Source of the DNA: Alloalcanivorax dieselolei B5
Lineage (GTDB): Bacteria > Pseudomonadota > Gammaproteobacteria > Pseudomonadales > Alcanivoracaceae
Direction of reading: 5' to 3'
Assembly (NCBI RefSeq): GCF_000300005.1
Contig: NC_018691.1
Span: 2,294,001 to 2,358,000 of the forward strand
DNA: 64,000 nucleotides
Shown here: positions 44,298-52,590 of the stretch, in pieces
How positions within the stretch are numbered: the first letter of the stretch is position 1
Layout of the letters: the number at the start of each line of letters is the position of its first letter
Program-made: the position numbers and the translations under genes
Notes under the pieces: generated by a model
Seen by the model: the letters and a program-made list of their open reading frames with translations, nothing else
Database searches by the model: none
Told to the model about the DNA's origin: nothing

Positions 44298-45179
44298 TTA
44301 CCGTGACTGCAACCAAGTCAGCGCGGCGCGGTGGACAACATCAGGGGAGAGGGTCGGATCCTGGATCATCAGATCGGCGCATTTCAGGGTGTAAGCTCGC
44401 CGTGTTTCCTCATTCCAGTTCGACCAAGTTTGCGGTGGTCCTGTGGGTGGAGACTGAGGGGAGGGGGCACTGCCGACGCTACCATGCTGGGACGTTGAAC
44501 TGCCAAACGCGCGCCCCTTCAGGATCAGCATGAACCGGGCGATGTCCGACAGGGATCGTGGATCGGTTCCGGACTGGGACCACTTCCGTGCCTGTTTTTC
44601 CAAGCGTCGGCTGGCGGTGTTGCGTTCGCGTTTCACGCGCCGTTTCGAGAACCCCAGTGCCTCAAAAAACTCCACGCGTAAGGCTTTCAGGGCCACGAAG
44701 GTGTGCCACTCGCCGTCAATGAAACGGCGGACCTGGCTGGAGACGACCACGCCAGCGTTCCGCAGGTCACGCCAGGCCCTCTCCACCTTCCGCGATACTC
44801 GTGTAGGTCCTGGGCAGAGTCCTGCCTTGTAACCCAGGTACGACAAGGTGAGGGGGCGGAATCCCTCTCGTGTCGGGATGCCCACCCGTAGGCTTGCCAG
44901 ATCCACATAGCGCAACAGCGCCAAACCCAGCCGCACGCAGGCGTCCCGGCGCTCCACGCGCTGCTGCCGCCAACTGCCATTGGCAGTGTTGAGTGACGGC
45001 AACACGCGGGTTGGCCAATAAACATAAGCCATCAGCCGTCCCCCGGCGTCTTTCAGGATATCCGGTAAGGGGCTGGACTGAAGCAGATTGGACAGATAGC
45101 CCCTGGCGGATGGACTGTACTTGACCCGCGTCGGCAAGGTGCCCAGGAGGTGGCTGTCTTTCCCTAAATGGGTGTCCAT
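44298..45179 (-). CDS. Plasmid-type replication initiator, RepA-like
   Basis: 293 residues, start at ATG 45179 after GGGAGGGAGG. The middle reads PLTLSYLGYKAGL, then TRVSRKVERAWRDLRNAGVV, resembling the winged-helix segment of IncFII RepA proteins; a basic stretch follows (FSKRRVKRERNTASRRLEKQ). The low-complexity Ser/Pro linker precedes a helical tail. A downstream DnaA-box region and an overlapping leader frame upstream support a RepA-like initiator. It stands alone between terminators, so copy number would be controlled locally. Family assignment is by general likeness. Confidence 0.6.
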   Translation of the reverse strand: MDTHLGKDSHLLGTLPTRVKYSPSARGYLSNLLQSSPLPDILKDAGGRLMAYVYWPTRVLPSLNTANGSWRQQRVERRDACVRLGLALLRYVDLASLRVGIPTREGFRPLTLSYLGYKAGLCPGPTRVSRKVERAWRDLRNAGVVVSSQVRRFIDGEWHTFVALKALRVEFFEALGFSKRRVKRERNTASRRLEKQARKWSQSGTDPRSLSDIARFMLILKGRAFGSSTSQHGSVGSAPSPQSPPTGPPQTWSNWNEETRRAYTLKCADLMIQDPTLSPDVVHRAALTWLQSR

Positions 45180-45325
45180 CGCCTCCCTCCCGCAAGCGCG
45201 GGAGAGGGGGCGGGGTAGCGAACCGCAGACTCCCTCTCTCGTTGCCACAAATGCAATAAAATCGACACTTGCAACACGCTCGCGGGAGCGATAGGCTCCG
45301 AAGAAGCGAGCGTGAGCGTGTCCAT
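45164..45325 (-). CDS. Possible leader peptide overlapping the rep start
   Basis: 53 codons from ATG 45325 (MDTLTLASSEPIAPASVLQV onward) to a stop at 45164-45166, so it ends 16 bases inside rep in another frame. RepA genes of IncFII and IncI plasmids use such a leader to couple initiator synthesis to antisense RNA control. The weak point is the lack of a clear ribosome site before the ATG. Confidence 0.35.
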   Translation of the reverse strand: MDTLTLASSEPIAPASVLQVSILLHLWQRERESAVRYPAPSPALAGGRRWTPI

Positions 45326-45582
45326 GTCGAACGTGTTCGTGTTCGTGTAGGTGAGATTCGATAAAACGCTGGCGGCGTTGATGTCGATCTGAAAAATAGC
45401 GGCTTCATTCCTGGTAGGCGCCTGGAATGAAGCCGTTTTTCTTTGTGCGTCTTTTAAACGCAATGTAGAAGAAAGCGCGGACGCGCGGGCGCCGTCGGCC
45501 ACGGGGTAGGGCGCGTGCCAGGTCGCACACGTCCTACCTGCCCTGCGGCGGTGGCACCGAAGGAGGGGAGCGGGGATCATTG
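45180..45582. other. rep leader region
   Basis: Holds the possible leader peptide, GC-rich inverted repeats close to the rep start (CCCGC-AAGC-GCGGG around 45189), the repeated GTTCGTGTTCGTGT stretch near 45333-45350, and the strong bidirectional terminator at 45400. An antisense copy-control RNA could fit here but is not proven. Confidence 0.4.
45400..45440. terminator. Bidirectional Rho-independent terminator
   Basis: CGGCTTCATTCC (45400-45411) and GGAATGAAGCCG (45424-45435) form a perfect 12-base stem around a 12-base loop. TTTTT follows on the plus strand and a T-run (CTATTTTTC) follows on the minus strand. It closes the parA-DUF2857 operon and isolates rep. Confidence 0.85.
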
Positions 45583-46239
45583 CTATCGACCCACGGCTCG
45601 CCGCGATGCGGTTTCCGAGTGCGTGGCGTGGGCATTCCGCTGCGAAGTCCGCTTGCCAGCCCGCTGGGCCGGGGCTGCCGGGCACTCGCTGAGGATGCGA
45701 TAGATTACCCTCAGATCCCGACCGGTCCTTTCCGACAGAGACAGCCAGTCCTCGGGCGTCAACTCCGCGGGATCCTGGGCCCCACAGTGGTTCTTCCATG
45801 CCCGCCAGACCACCTCAATGGTGGCCTCATCCGGATCCGGTGGCCGGCCGGGGCCGCGAGTGAGCCGCACGGCGCGGCGCAGGCCGGTGTATTCCCGGAC
45901 GCCCATGTTGTACAACACCGCCATCAGTTCCGCCGGCGCTTCACGGCGCACCAGCTCGCGCTTGAGGTGCGTCCGTTCGGATTCACGGTGTACTTGAGCG
46001 AGCAGCTGCCGGAACGCGCCGCGATCCAACCGGACCTGCAGCACATGGCCATGCAACTGAAGATGATGGGACAACAGCGTGACGGTCTCGATGGTGAGAC
46101 TTTGGAGAGACCGTAGCTCCTCTTCGCCGAACCCAAGATCCCGTAGGGCGGCGTAGTCGCCATCGTGCAGACACTCCGCTGCGTAGGTTAATAATGCGCG
46201 GGTCAATTGCGCTTCCTTGTGCCGCATTAGGATATCCAT
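45583..46239 (-). CDS. DUF2857 family ICE protein
   Basis: 218 residues, start at 46239 after GGAGGG, overlapping parB by 13 bases. Helical throughout: LTRALLTYAAECLHDGDYAA, LRDLGFGEEELRSLQSL and LSHHLQLHGHVLQVRLDRGA are typical of DUF2857, a constant downstream neighbour of the ICE ParB. A basic tail (RAGKRTSQRNAH) may bind DNA. Role unknown, perhaps in partition or regulation. Confidence 0.85.
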   Translation of the reverse strand: MDILMRHKEAQLTRALLTYAAECLHDGDYAALRDLGFGEEELRSLQSLTIETVTLLSHHLQLHGHVLQVRLDRGAFRQLLAQVHRESERTHLKRELVRREAPAELMAVLYNMGVREYTGLRRAVRLTRGPGRPPDPDEATIEVVWRAWKNHCGAQDPAELTPEDWLSLSERTGRDLRVIYRILSECPAAPAQRAGKRTSQRNAHATHSETASRRAVGR

Positions 46240-47834
46240 GGTTCGCCCTCCGTGACGGAATGAATGGACCGAACGAGCGCCACCAACTTGGTGAAGACAT
46301 GCCACTGCGTGTCGGACCAGCGCAGGTACAGCTCAGAAGCCAGGTGGAAGGGATTGAAGGTGGGGACATGATCGACCCAATCTGGAGGCAGGTGATCGGC
46401 CAAGGCCGTCTGATTGGGATGCTGTCCAGCCAAGCTGGCCAATTGCCACCACACACAGGCGGCGTGTCCGTCCGCCGGTTCCGGCAACAGCACGAAGCCG
46501 AACCCGCTTTCAGGTAGGGAGAGGGGTTCGGAAAGGCCCGCATCGGCGGCGATGGCCGCCGCCAGGTCCCACGCGTGTGCGCGTAGATCGGCCAGATCCG
46601 GTGTGGTCTCGGACGCCACGGTTGAATGGGATGAAGACTCAAACACCGACGATGACGCGGGTGTCTCCGCTGCGGACGCCCTGTATTCATCTTGGAAGGT
46701 CGTTGTTGAGGGTTGCCCAGGCAGATCATCGTCGACACCGAACGACGGAAGTTCAGGACCGTCGTCGTCTACCGTGTCGTCGCTGCTTTCCTGAGTGGAC
46801 GCCTCGCCGACGTTGTTGGCGTACCCAGGAGCATCAAGGCCCCCTTCGGTATCCAAACTCTCCGTACCGGGTGTCGCGTCCAGGAAATCGAGATCGTCCT
46901 CGGTGTCGTCGTCGGGCACGAGGATCTCTCCGCCGTCCAGGGCGGCTCCGAGCGCCAGGCTGGCGCGCCCGATATCGCAGTCGGCGGACACCGAGATTTC
47001 CGATTCCAGTTCCCGCCGGATGTGGTCCATGTCGATGTCGATCTGATCGTTGCGAGATACGACGGCGGCGAACACGCCTTCCACATCGTCCCCGAGACCG
47101 AACGCCTGGCAGACATCGCGGAACGCATTGTGGAGCCCGCGCAGCCGCTCCACCTGCGGGCGGCCCATGCCGCTATCCAGCGCGGTGGGGATCAGGGAAT
47201 AAAGCACATCGACGGCGTAGTCATACCAAACAATGAGTGACTGGCTGACTCGATATCCTTGGCAGTCCAACGCCTCGGCCAGTTCTCTCTGCGACAGCTT
47301 TTCTCTTTCCTGCTCTTCCCGAATCAGGTCCCGAACATGCCGGATCGCCATCGCCCGATCGATAAAAATGAGATCCCCGCGCAGATCGTTTTCCTTCAGG
47401 TGGGAGAGCAGCGTGCGGCACTCACTGTCCCAGGGTTTAAAGATGACCCAGGTTTGTTTGAACCGCTCGTTGCCGGTTTCCTTCCAGAGCTCCTGCAGGA
47501 TGCACAGGCGGGTATTGCCGCCGGCACTGACCATGTACCGCGGATCCGGGTCGCCGGGCCGCTTTGTGACCACGAGAGGGCTCTCCAAAGGATCTTCCTG
47601 ATCACCGGCCGCCAGGATCGAGGCTTTAATCTCCGCGTATTTGCTGTTGCGGTTACGGCGCGGATCGTGGTCGTACCGGCGGATCTGATCCACGTCCATA
47701 CGCATCGGCGTACTGGTGATCGGGTCGGTGGAGGGCGTCGCGGCGCCGCTGCCGTTTTTCTGATCACGCCGGAATAAGGGGGTGGCAATCAGGGATGCCA
47801 CCTGTTCGGAAGAAGGTCTCTTTTTACTCATCAT
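46227..47834 (-). CDS. parB: ParB family partition protein, PFGI-1 ICE type (TIGR03764)
   Basis: 535 residues from the first of two ATGs. The ParB N-domain reads DPRRNRNSKYAEIKASILAA, ESPLVVTKRPGDPDPRYMVS and AGGNTRLCILQELWKE (the GGNTR variant of the GEHR box). A helix-turn-helix domain follows (EKLSQRELAEALDCQGYRVS). The second half is an acidic, low-complexity linker and a C-terminal helical domain. It should bind centromere sites and act with ParA to keep the excised element in dividing cells. Confidence 0.9.
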   Translation of the reverse strand: MMSKKRPSSEQVASLIATPLFRRDQKNGSGAATPSTDPITSTPMRMDVDQIRRYDHDPRRNRNSKYAEIKASILAAGDQEDPLESPLVVTKRPGDPDPRYMVSAGGNTRLCILQELWKETGNERFKQTWVIFKPWDSECRTLLSHLKENDLRGDLIFIDRAMAIRHVRDLIREEQEREKLSQRELAEALDCQGYRVSQSLIVWYDYAVDVLYSLIPTALDSGMGRPQVERLRGLHNAFRDVCQAFGLGDDVEGVFAAVVSRNDQIDIDMDHIRRELESEISVSADCDIGRASLALGAALDGGEILVPDDDTEDDLDFLDATPGTESLDTEGGLDAPGYANNVGEASTQESSDDTVDDDGPELPSFGVDDDLPGQPSTTTFQDEYRASAAETPASSSVFESSSHSTVASETTPDLADLRAHAWDLAAAIAADAGLSEPLSLPESGFGFVLLPEPADGHAACVWWQLASLAGQHPNQTALADHLPPDWVDHVPTFNPFHLASELYLRWSDTQWHVFTKLVALVRSIHSVTEGEPWIS

Positions 47835-48039
47835 CCACCTCCCGTTTTGCTGAGGCGTTTTGATCGGTGTGCATGGCCGCCCAGGCCACCGCCAAGTGGA
47901 TGGCGGGAATACGTCGCTCGCCATGGTGGATCGCAGCAATCGCCAGCTTGGGCGCGGCATGGATAACGGCAGGGGTGGCGCCGAGGGGACGCACCTTGGC
48001 TTCGACGATGCGGGCAATGACGGGGTTGGAGACGTTCAT
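47824..48039 (-). CDS. Small ICE protein between methylase and parB
   Basis: 71 residues, MNVSNPVIARIVEAKVRPLG onward, Ala/His-rich and probably helical. Its start overlaps the methylase stop by ATGA and its end overlaps parB by 11 bases, so it is made as part of the partition operon. No family recognised. Confidence 0.65.
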   Translation of the reverse strand: MNVSNPVIARIVEAKVRPLGATPAVIHAAPKLAIAAIHHGERRIPAIHLAVAWAAMHTDQNASAKREVDDE

Positions 48040-48926
48040 GAGGCGATACCTCCCGTGCGATCAAAGCAGTCGGAACGATGAAAAGAATCAAACAGATCCA
48101 GCTGAGCGAGGCCGTGTTGAGCCTGGGGGTTGAGCCAGAGGCACTCGGTGCGGGATGTGGAGCCGAAGCGGCTGGAGCCGCTGGTGGCGAGGGACGCGCG
48201 ATGCCAGCCGGGCAAGCACTGGTCGTACAAGGGATGGGCGTAGCCGGAGAGGAGTACCATCCCCGTGAGTCCCTGAAGAACATCAAGAAGGACCTCGTGG
48301 TCTTCTTGAGTCAGTTCATGGCGGTAGTAACGGGTACCGCCGCTGGAACGGGTTTCAGGCAGGTAAGGAGGATCCACATAATGCAACGTGGTGGGACTGT
48401 CGTGGTTGCGCATCACGTCAATCGCGGGGCGATGCTCGATGACCACGCGACTCAGACGCTCAGTGACGACCGGAATCAGCCGGCTTACTCGTGACCAGGC
48501 TTGCGCCACGCCCAAATAGGCGCTATCTGGCTTAGTGAACGTTCGCATGCCGGTGCGACCCCGGGTGGCCCCCGCACTGCCGAAACTGAACCACGACCGC
48601 ACCAGAGTGCGTCGGGCTTGTTCAATGGGCTGATCCGAGGGGATCTGCGCCTGCTCGAACTCTTCGCGGGCGTAGGGGGTGTACTGGCATTGCTGTGCTA
48701 GCACGCGGGCGTCATGAGGATCACGCAATACCCGGAAGAGATTGACGATCTCGCTGTCCAGGTCGTTGTACACCTCAGCCGGCGCCGGCGGTTTACTCAA
48801 TAGAACGCTGGCGCCACCGCCGAAGGGTTCGACATAGACCTGGTGGGGCGGGAAGTGCTGGATCAGCCAATCGGCAATGCGGAACTTGCCGCCGTGGTAA
48901 CGCAGGATCGGGGCGGGGAGGGTCAT
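48036..48926 (-). CDS. Dam-family DNA adenine methyltransferase (D12 class)
   Basis: 296 residues. Motif X/I region ILRYHGGKFRIADWLIQHFP and VEPFGGGASVLL, and catalytic motif IV as VDPPYLPETR (about residue 185), the DPPY of N6-adenine methyltransferases. No cognate restriction enzyme is adjacent, so it is an orphan methylase. It may mark the element's DNA or protect it on entry. Embedded in the parA-parB operon by overlaps on both sides. Confidence 0.9.
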   Translation of the reverse strand: MTLPAPILRYHGGKFRIADWLIQHFPPHQVYVEPFGGGASVLLSKPPAPAEVYNDLDSEIVNLFRVLRDPHDARVLAQQCQYTPYAREEFEQAQIPSDQPIEQARRTLVRSWFSFGSAGATRGRTGMRTFTKPDSAYLGVAQAWSRVSRLIPVVTERLSRVVIEHRPAIDVMRNHDSPTTLHYVDPPYLPETRSSGGTRYYRHELTQEDHEVLLDVLQGLTGMVLLSGYAHPLYDQCLPGWHRASLATSGSSRFGSTSRTECLWLNPQAQHGLAQLDLFDSFHRSDCFDRTGGIAS

Positions 48927-49747
48927 GAGGCGCCTCCCGCCACGGTCAACGCGGGCGGAGTGGAGGCTGTGTAGGCAGCATCGCTATGATCCAAGGTGTC
49001 GATGTTCGCCTGGCGCACCTTAAACGACAGCACCCAGACGTAGGGATTCGCGTCCCAACCGCCGGTCTCATGGTCGCCATGGAGCCGTGACCAGAGCTGA
49101 GCGAACGCCTGCTTTTCACAGGATCGGTAACCGGCGGCCCGCCACTTCGTGTAAGTGGGGAGGGGAAAGCCGGTATGAAACACACCCTCGGCCGTGCAGT
49201 CGTTGGAGGGCGAGGCATCGCTGATGTCCTGCAGCCGCTCCACGCGAACCTGGGTCAGCGTCAACGTGAACCGGCTGAACCGTCGGGGCATGTACCGAGC
49301 GGCGCGCCAGCGCAGGGGCCACCCGAAGTAGTGCTCCGACAGATCGGTATCGTCATCCAGGTAGCGGATGTGGTCCACGGCCCCCAAACAACCTGGTGTG
49401 CGGATGCCAACACGAGGCGTGCCTTCATACGCCACGCAATGACGCTCGACCCCGTCCTCGTGCTGCTCCACCAGGCTGGACCAGGGTTCCTTCACCCAGA
49501 GGTGAGAACCTGGACCGCCGTAGGGGCAGGGCAGCCACTGACGGTCTCCCGTCTCCAGGTGCTGAAACGCCACGCCCAGCTGCCCGGTGGTATCGAGCGT
49601 CACCGCCGCGTGGAGCGGCACCCAGTGATCCGGATCCTGATTAATAACATCCAGGCCTTGCAGGCGCCGGGTTTGTGTCTTGCGGCCGGTGTGTAACGCT
49701 TGAATCAGCGGCGGAATAAACGAAATGAAACGCTGCTTACGCACCAT
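48923..49747 (-). CDS. ASCH-like protein related to phage-encoded family
   Basis: 274 residues. The N-terminal ISFIPPLIQALHTGRKTQTR is the signature of ASCH-domain proteins found in phages, continued by LPCPYGGPGSHLWVKEPW, ARYMPRRFSRFTLTLTQVRV, ERLQDISDASPSNDCTAEG and NPYVWVLSF. ASCH folds are PUA-like and bind nucleic acid or modified nucleotides; some are RNases or amidohydrolases. It overlaps both neighbours. The pairing with a methylase gene is notable. Confidence 0.8.
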   Translation of the reverse strand: MVRKQRFISFIPPLIQALHTGRKTQTRRLQGLDVINQDPDHWVPLHAAVTLDTTGQLGVAFQHLETGDRQWLPCPYGGPGSHLWVKEPWSSLVEQHEDGVERHCVAYEGTPRVGIRTPGCLGAVDHIRYLDDDTDLSEHYFGWPLRWRAARYMPRRFSRFTLTLTQVRVERLQDISDASPSNDCTAEGVFHTGFPLPTYTKWRAAGYRSCEKQAFAQLWSRLHGDHETGGWDANPYVWVLSFKVRQANIDTLDHSDAAYTASTPPALTVAGGAS

Positions 49748-50390
49748 GGTCCGCTCCTCCGCGCTGCGTTTGGCGGCGGCGGGCGGCATCGAGGACGGCG
49801 TCAAGGTCGCCGGCCAGAAGTGTCCGCAGGTGGTATTTGTCGCGAAGTGCCCCAACGGTCACAGCACTGACCTTGGCATCGTGCCTTAACCAACGATAAC
49901 GGTCGGCGTCGCGCTGTAGAGCGGATAGATCCTGTTCCTTGAGCGCATGAGTCGGGGTTGACGTCCGCGTCATGACAACGAGTTGTTCTTCAAAAGCGTC
50001 GTAGGCGACGGCGCGTTGGACTTGGCGCTGCGGCGCCCCTTCCCGTGTGCGGGCCGCTTCTGGATTGGAGGACTCGAACAGAAAGTCCGCGATCCGGCAG
50101 GCCGTTACTTCGGCTTGGTCGATACGCTCAAGCAGGTCTTCGATCTCTGAGTCGGACCGGGGACATAGGGCGATGGCGGTCAGGGCGTGTTTTGCCTCTT
50201 GCAAGAGAGCCTGTTCTGGCGTCATTGGGAGCTCGGCCGTTTTGGATTCGGCGGCTTTCTTGATCGCATTGAGCGCGTTGTGCCAGGGGGAGTTGTCCAG
50301 ACTGGCTTTGCCAATCTCGATGCCCAAGTGCACAGCGATCGCAGTGGACATTTCGTCCAACAGCTCTTCGAAGGAAGGTTTAAATCTCAT
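49737..50390 (-). CDS. Unknown helical ICE protein downstream of parA
   Basis: 217 residues, start at 50390, overlapping the parA stop by 11 bases. Helical, acidic N-terminal part (FEELLDEMSTAIAVHLGIEI) and C-terminal DRYRWLRHDAKVSAVTVGAL. The latter resembles short phage-type segments but I assign no family. Part of the partition operon. Confidence 0.65.
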   Translation of the reverse strand: MRFKPSFEELLDEMSTAIAVHLGIEIGKASLDNSPWHNALNAIKKAAESKTAELPMTPEQALLQEAKHALTAIALCPRSDSEIEDLLERIDQAEVTACRIADFLFESSNPEAARTREGAPQRQVQRAVAYDAFEEQLVVMTRTSTPTHALKEQDLSALQRDADRYRWLRHDAKVSAVTVGALRDKYHLRTLLAGDLDAVLDAARRRQTQRGGADHGA

Positions 50391-51192
50391 CGCGAAGCCC
50401 TCCCAAATCGATATGAGGGAACACCTCGCGGACCAGAGCGGACAGGGTTTCCAGGGCGGAAGGGGCGGTGCCTCGACGCCGGCGTTCCAGCCGATGGACA
50501 GGAACCTGGGCGGTGGCGGCTTCGCGGTACACCACGGTGGAGGGAACCACCGTATCGAGCACGGAGATGGTGCCGCGTGATTCGGCGAAGGTTGCCTTCC
50601 TGAGTGTATCGGCCACCTGGCGGGCATCCACCGTGTGATCCATGCGGTAGAGAAGGCCATAGAGATGGCCGACCGGGGCACCGAGATGCTGCATGGGCTG
50701 CAGCCGGTCGAGCATGCCCAGCGTGCCGCGGGCAAACTCGCGGGCGGAGAGGATTTCAGGGGGAATGGGCGAAAGGAGGAGGTCGCCGGCGAGCACGCCA
50801 ACGTCCTGCAGCGGCCCGACGGCGCCCTGCGTATCGATCAAGACAACGTCATAGTCCTGGACAGCCCGCAGCGCAGTGCGCATGCGAATACGGCCATCGG
50901 GAGTGTGCAGGATCCAAGTTTCAAGGCTTCCTTCTGGATCGTCACTGATGACGATGTCCAGATTGGGGAGGGTGGTTTGGCTGATGCAGCCCTCGACGTT
51001 GCCGCTGGTAACCAGCTGGTGCAGGCCGTAGGGTGATCGCTCAGAGAGGGGGTAGTAGCTGGAGAGGGTGGGTTGGATATCGGCATCGACCAGCAGAACA
51101 CGTTGTCCTGCGTCAGCCAGGATGCCCCCGAGATTGGCGGTGGTGGTCGTTTTGCCGACCCCGCCTTTGGTGGAACAGATGGTCACTATCAT
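50380..51192 (-). CDS. parA: ParA family partition ATPase (Soj-like)
   Basis: 270 residues. Deviant Walker A STKGGVGKTTTTANLGG at the N-terminus, LLVDADIQPTLSSYYP, and the second Walker motif VVLIDTQGAVGPL. First gene of the partition operon and the last ICE gene before attachment site. In PAPI-1-like elements Soj is needed to keep the excised form. The ribosome site lies inside a near-perfect palindrome just upstream. Confidence 0.92.
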   Translation of the reverse strand: MIVTICSTKGGVGKTTTTANLGGILADAGQRVLLVDADIQPTLSSYYPLSERSPYGLHQLVTSGNVEGCISQTTLPNLDIVISDDPEGSLETWILHTPDGRIRMRTALRAVQDYDVVLIDTQGAVGPLQDVGVLAGDLLLSPIPPEILSAREFARGTLGMLDRLQPMQHLGAPVGHLYGLLYRMDHTVDARQVADTLRKATFAESRGTISVLDTVVPSTVVYREAATAQVPVHRLERRRRGTAPSALETLSALVREVFPHIDLGGLRDEI

Positions 51193-51193
51193 T

Positions 51194-51220
51194 GGACACC
51201 TCTATTGTTTAGAGGTATCC
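51194..51220 (-). promoter_or_regulatory. Palindrome over the parA ribosome site
   Basis: GGACACCTCTA (51194-51204), loop TTGTT, TAGAGGTATCC (51210-51220); 10 of 11 bases match. On the minus strand the arm next to the ATG contains the Shine-Dalgarno AGAGGTG. It may be an operator for autoregulation or a hairpin limiting translation. Confidence 0.6.
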
Positions 51221-51282
51221 GATAGGAACTTTAATGATTCGAGAGTGCTCTGAGTTAGGGAGGATTTAGGCCAAGAGACTTA

Positions 51283-51333
51283 AAATCTCTCGACCGCTAG
51301 GTCGTGCCGGTTCGAGTCCGGCTACCCGCACCA
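51283..51333 (+). other. ICE attachment site (3' fragment of tRNA-Leu(TAA))
   Basis: The stretch holds the anticodon arm AGAGA-CTTAAAA-TCTCT, a variable arm, the T arm GCCGGTTCGAGTCCGGC and the 3' acceptor strand ending CCGCACCA. The expected 5' acceptor strand and D arm are absent upstream, so this is not a working tRNA but the duplicated 3' end left by integration. The intact gene should lie at the other ICE end. Boundaries are approximate to a few bases. Confidence 0.85.
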
Positions 51334-51437
51334 GATTCAACGCCTCCGAAGCCCCCATGTTCTCTTGTCCTGCCTTCTGGCGCTGGTTGCCGCGTTGGAG
51401 TCACCATTCATGAAACCGGTGTACTGGGTTTATATGG

Positions 51438-52100
51438 TTACGAACCCGGAAGCCGCATATGGCGAAAAGCCACGTCATGGCGGATGTCCTGGGGATCCAT
51501 GTGATTATTATGTCGATGCCGGGCGGCTTTCTCCTTGTTCCCGCAAGTCCGCATACTGCACCACCGCCTGCGCCCTCCCCTGGAGGTGTCAACGAATAAG
51601 CAGCCGCAACCCGGGCAGGCTCTGACACGATCCTTTGGCAAGGTAAAGAGTGCTTCGAGCGCAAGCAGAGCCAAAGCTGGAGGGATCGTTTCAGGTTCCG
51701 CCAGATTTCCCGTCAGTGTTTTCATTTGAGCATCACTGAACGCGATAATTTCCGCGCTTACACCAAGGCCTGCCAGTCGTAACAACCCTCCCATGGCCCT
51801 TGAAGAGGGGGCCCCGCCGTCCGAGACGGTATCGAATACGTCCCATATGTGCGAACGGACATGGTGGACCGTGTCCACCAGTTCCTCGCTTCCATAACGG
51901 ATAAGTGCCCGTGCCTGCGGCGACGAGATCAAACCAGCGGATTGGCACCAGGAGCTGATGTCCGATACGGATCTGAGCAGATCGTTATCCACGGTTGATT
52001 GTTTTCGGTTGGAAATCGTATTGGCCAGATCGAGTGCCGGATGGCCGCCAATAAAATTGGCATTCTTCCAGGGAGGTACCACCGAAATCCTTTTACGCAT
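51438..52100 (-). CDS. ABATE/CGNR zinc-finger protein (host side)
   Basis: 220 residues. N-terminal stress-associated ABATE domain (NFIGGHPALDLANTISNR) and C-terminal CGNR zinc finger RACPGCGCLFVDTSRGGRRR, WCSMRTCGNKEKAARH. Such proteins are predicted transcription regulators of stress responses. First gene outside the ICE, facing it. Ribosome site weak. Confidence 0.85.
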   Translation of the reverse strand: MRKRISVVPPWKNANFIGGHPALDLANTISNRKQSTVDNDLLRSVSDISSWCQSAGLISSPQARALIRYGSEELVDTVHHVRSHIWDVFDTVSDGGAPSSRAMGGLLRLAGLGVSAEIIAFSDAQMKTLTGNLAEPETIPPALALLALEALFTLPKDRVRACPGCGCLFVDTSRGGRRRWCSMRTCGNKEKAARHRHNNHMDPQDIRHDVAFRHMRLPGS

Positions 52101-52590
52101 AATGCATCCAGTTTTTTACGCTTTTGTTGTAACCCTTTAATGACTTCTAACAGGTTATTGCCTGAGGGTTCAATGCAAATCTTCTTTCTTGCAAATAAAT
52201 ATATTATTTATCAATGAAAGAAAATACATATGCGAAAATGTAAAAAAATTATTTTTTTGGGGCGCAGATTTTTTTGAGAAAAATGAGTGTTTGCAAGGTG
52301 TTAGAGGTTTATTTCACCGATATCGTGTCTAGTAAAAAAATGTGACCTGGTCGTTTTTTTATTGCATTGATCTTGTTTGTCCGATCAGTATCGGAATGTC
52401 GTTATCGATGCCGCGCCTTGTGATGGTGTGCGTCCGATAATTTTTTTTGCCGTAAAAATTAGAAACTAAAGCACTAGCCGACAATTCCCTTTCGACATAA
52501 TGCGCTGGGTGGAAAGCAGTTCGGTAGTTAAGGCGGCGCCAATGTGAAAAGGAATTTGTCTCGTACTCCAGGATGCAAGGAGTGATCAGG
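52101..52590. other. AT-rich regulatory spacer before the adhesin gene
   Basis: 490 bases, markedly AT-rich (several runs of 6-7 T or A between 52180 and 52460) in an otherwise GC-rich region. It should contain the divergent promoters of the CGNR gene and the adhesin; such tracts are typical binding sites of H-NS-like silencers. No gene seen. Confidence 0.5.

Larger units (their letters stand above)
1..51333. mobile_element. PFGI-1/PAPI-1-class ICE (left end outside window)
   Basis: The gene set (ParA, ParB of the TIGR03764 type, DUF2857, PFL_4669, SSB, topoisomerase III, PilL, PFL_4693/4695/4697/4701-4706/4709-4711, TraD, TraG-N) is the conserved backbone of this ICE class. The right boundary is set by a 3' tRNA-Leu fragment just outside parA, the usual place for the parA end of such elements. 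The left boundary is not visible: no intact tRNA-Leu, integrase or relaxase was seen in positions 1-7000, so I infer that the element continues leftward and that the vgrG and defence genes are cargo. It is also possible that positions 1-1300 are already something else. Confidence 0.85.

Noticed and set aside
51283-51333. Working tRNA-Leu gene
   Set aside because: The 5' acceptor strand and D arm are missing; only the 3' part is present, as expected of an attachment site.
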